From Gammaproteobacteria bacterium (GTDB lineage: Bacteria > Pseudomonadota > Gammaproteobacteria > S012-40): a stretch of DNA of 7,003 nucleotides. The stretch lies in contig JAOTSL010000171.1 of the NCBI GenBank assembly GCA_029864945.1, positions 1-7,003 of the forward strand, given 5' to 3'. A program made the translations under genes and the position numbers. The notes under the pieces were generated by a model that did not search any database, was not told the DNA's origin, and saw nothing but the letters and a program-made list of their open reading frames with translations. Numbering within the stretch: position 1 is the first letter of the stretch; every line of letters starts with the position of its first letter. This document shows positions 6,133-7,003 of the stretch, in pieces.

Positions 6133-6987
6133 TTAATGTTCGATAATGTACTGCGCTATTATCCCTGCCGCTTTACGGGAAGTTTTGTCATTAGGGTGCA
6201 TTCCGTCACCAATATGTTCAAACCCGTCCCAGATATCTAAAAACACCGCACCCGGTAGCTCGGCAGTAAGACGCGCCTCATACAAAGCTGCCATAAAATC
6301 CCATGTAGCGGCATCAATAAACCAGGAAAATGGGCCTGATAAAATCACTTCGGATGAAAGAGGGTACCCGCTAAAAATAGGGGTAATTCCTAAATCTAAC
6401 GCTCTTTGCCCCAAAGCAACCGAACGGTCTATATAGGCATTAATATCAGCAACGGTACACGGTGATGTTTCGATCTCGGGAACATCATAATTATTTGAAT
6501 GCATGCAATCATTGCCCGCGGCAATAAACACAAATTTCGCATTATAAGTCCCTGGCACAAAAGGATTGGCAACCCGCCTTAATGCTCGGTCAAACTGCTG
6601 GTCATAACTGATCCAAAATGCCGATGAGCAGGCAGTGCCTCCAGCCAGTGAACAATCGTGATGATAAACGGTAGATGCACCAGCAACAGCTTCGTTAATA
6701 ACATAGCCTGGTAAACGTGAGTCTTTAACTAACGCTTGCCCTAGATCCAGATAACTTCCTAAACCAACATTTAAACCACCCCATACCCCGACCATATCCT
6801 CATTCAACGGCAAATTTCCGTTAGCCCACGATGCCCCAACTACAAGTAAGGCCGGCTCTGATGCTGCAGCCGAATACCCCGGTAAGAACGCAGAACTCAC
6901 GATGAGACTAAACGCACAGAGCCTTGCTTTATGTAACGTACGCTTCACTATCAAAGCACCAAACAAACGTGGAAAAGAAAAAATCAT
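6133..6987 (-). CDS. Exported SGNH/GDSL-family hydrolase (probable esterase)
   Basis: The product is 284 residues. The ATG at 6987 is preceded on the minus strand by GGAGGT (6991-6996) with a tight three-base gap. Residues 1-42 look like a signal peptide: a basic region KRTLHKARL, a hydrophobic core near 24-36, and cleavage probably after SAAA, so the mature enzyme would be periplasmic or secreted. SGNH blocks are visible: VVGASWANG at 49-57 (nucleophile S53), AVAGAS with G103, AAGND with N159 at 156-160, and DGMHPN at 261-266 with D261 and H264. These fit the Ser/Gly/Asn/His set of lysophospholipase L1-like esterases. The usual Asp of GDS is Ala52 here. Four cysteines outside the signal peptide (C112, C120, C161, C177) could form disulfides. 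It is convergent with the kinase gene and richer in GC, so I infer no functional link. The substrate is unknown. Confidence 0.85.
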   Translation of the reverse strand: MIFSFPRLFGALIVKRTLHKARLCAFSLIVSSAFLPGYSAAASEPALLVVGASWANGNLPLNEDMVGVWGGLNVGLGSYLDLGQALVKDSRLPGYVINEAVAGASTVYHHDCSLAGGTACSSAFWISYDQQFDRALRRVANPFVPGTYNAKFVFIAAGNDCMHSNNYDVPEIETSPCTVADINAYIDRSVALGQRALDLGITPIFSGYPLSSEVILSGPFSWFIDAATWDFMAALYEARLTAELPGAVFLDIWDGFEHIGDGMHPNDKTSRKAAGIIAQYIIEH

Positions 6988-7003
6988 AACACCTCCAGTT
7001 GTT

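Noticed and set aside
6146..6436. 96-codon rightward ORF inside the hydrolase gene
   Set aside because: It lies wholly antisense to a gene with clear SGNH motifs and a signal peptide, and its product resembles no protein family. The other antisense ORFs within the four rightward genes were rejected for the same reason.
1..7003. CRISPR arrays, tRNA or rRNA genes, insertion sequences, attachment sites
   Set aside because: No regularly spaced direct repeats, cloverleaf-like segments, transposase motifs or terminal inverted repeats were seen on reading both strands.

Overview
The window looks like chromosomal DNA from a Gram-negative bacterium, most likely a marine-type gammaproteobacterium. The basis is a type IV pilus PilM/PilN-type inner-membrane protein, a cytoplasmic hybrid histidine kinase, an HDOD protein and an exported SGNH-family esterase. 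The taxonomic guess rests only on gene content and codon style, and is weak.

Layout. Four genes and one tiny ORF run rightward from the left edge to 5981. (1) A 5'-truncated coding region (to 2077) encodes a natural fusion of PilM (cytoplasmic, actin-like ATPase fold) and PilN (one membrane helix plus periplasmic domain). It carries a long acidic N-terminal extension containing a FliM-like peptide, SQDEIASLL. (2) A 29-codon ORF (2081-2170) follows at once, behind the best Shine-Dalgarno sequence in the window, where a pilO gene would be expected. (3) A 114-residue protein resembles the small domain often found ahead of HD-GYP or HDOD domains. (4) An HDOD protein overlaps the end of gene 3. 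(5) An 861-residue hybrid kinase has the order GAF-like, HisKA, HATPase, degenerate receiver, canonical receiver, Hpt. Genes 3 to 5 are tightly packed (20-nt overlap, then a 10-nt gap) and look like one translationally linked signalling operon.

A 151-bp convergent intergenic region with two hairpins separates this block from a leftward gene (6133-6987). That gene encodes an exported SGNH/GDSL-like hydrolase with four cysteines outside the signal peptide. Base composition changes here: sampled 60-base rows of the kinase gene are about 25-35% GC, while rows of the hydrolase gene are about 45-53% GC.

How the genes may work together (inference): the kinase phosphorelay and HDOD protein could report to, or control, a type IV pilus-like inner-membrane platform. 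The FliM-like peptide on the PilM/PilN fusion is a candidate docking site for a phosphorylated receiver domain. The hydrolase appears to be an unrelated neighbour.
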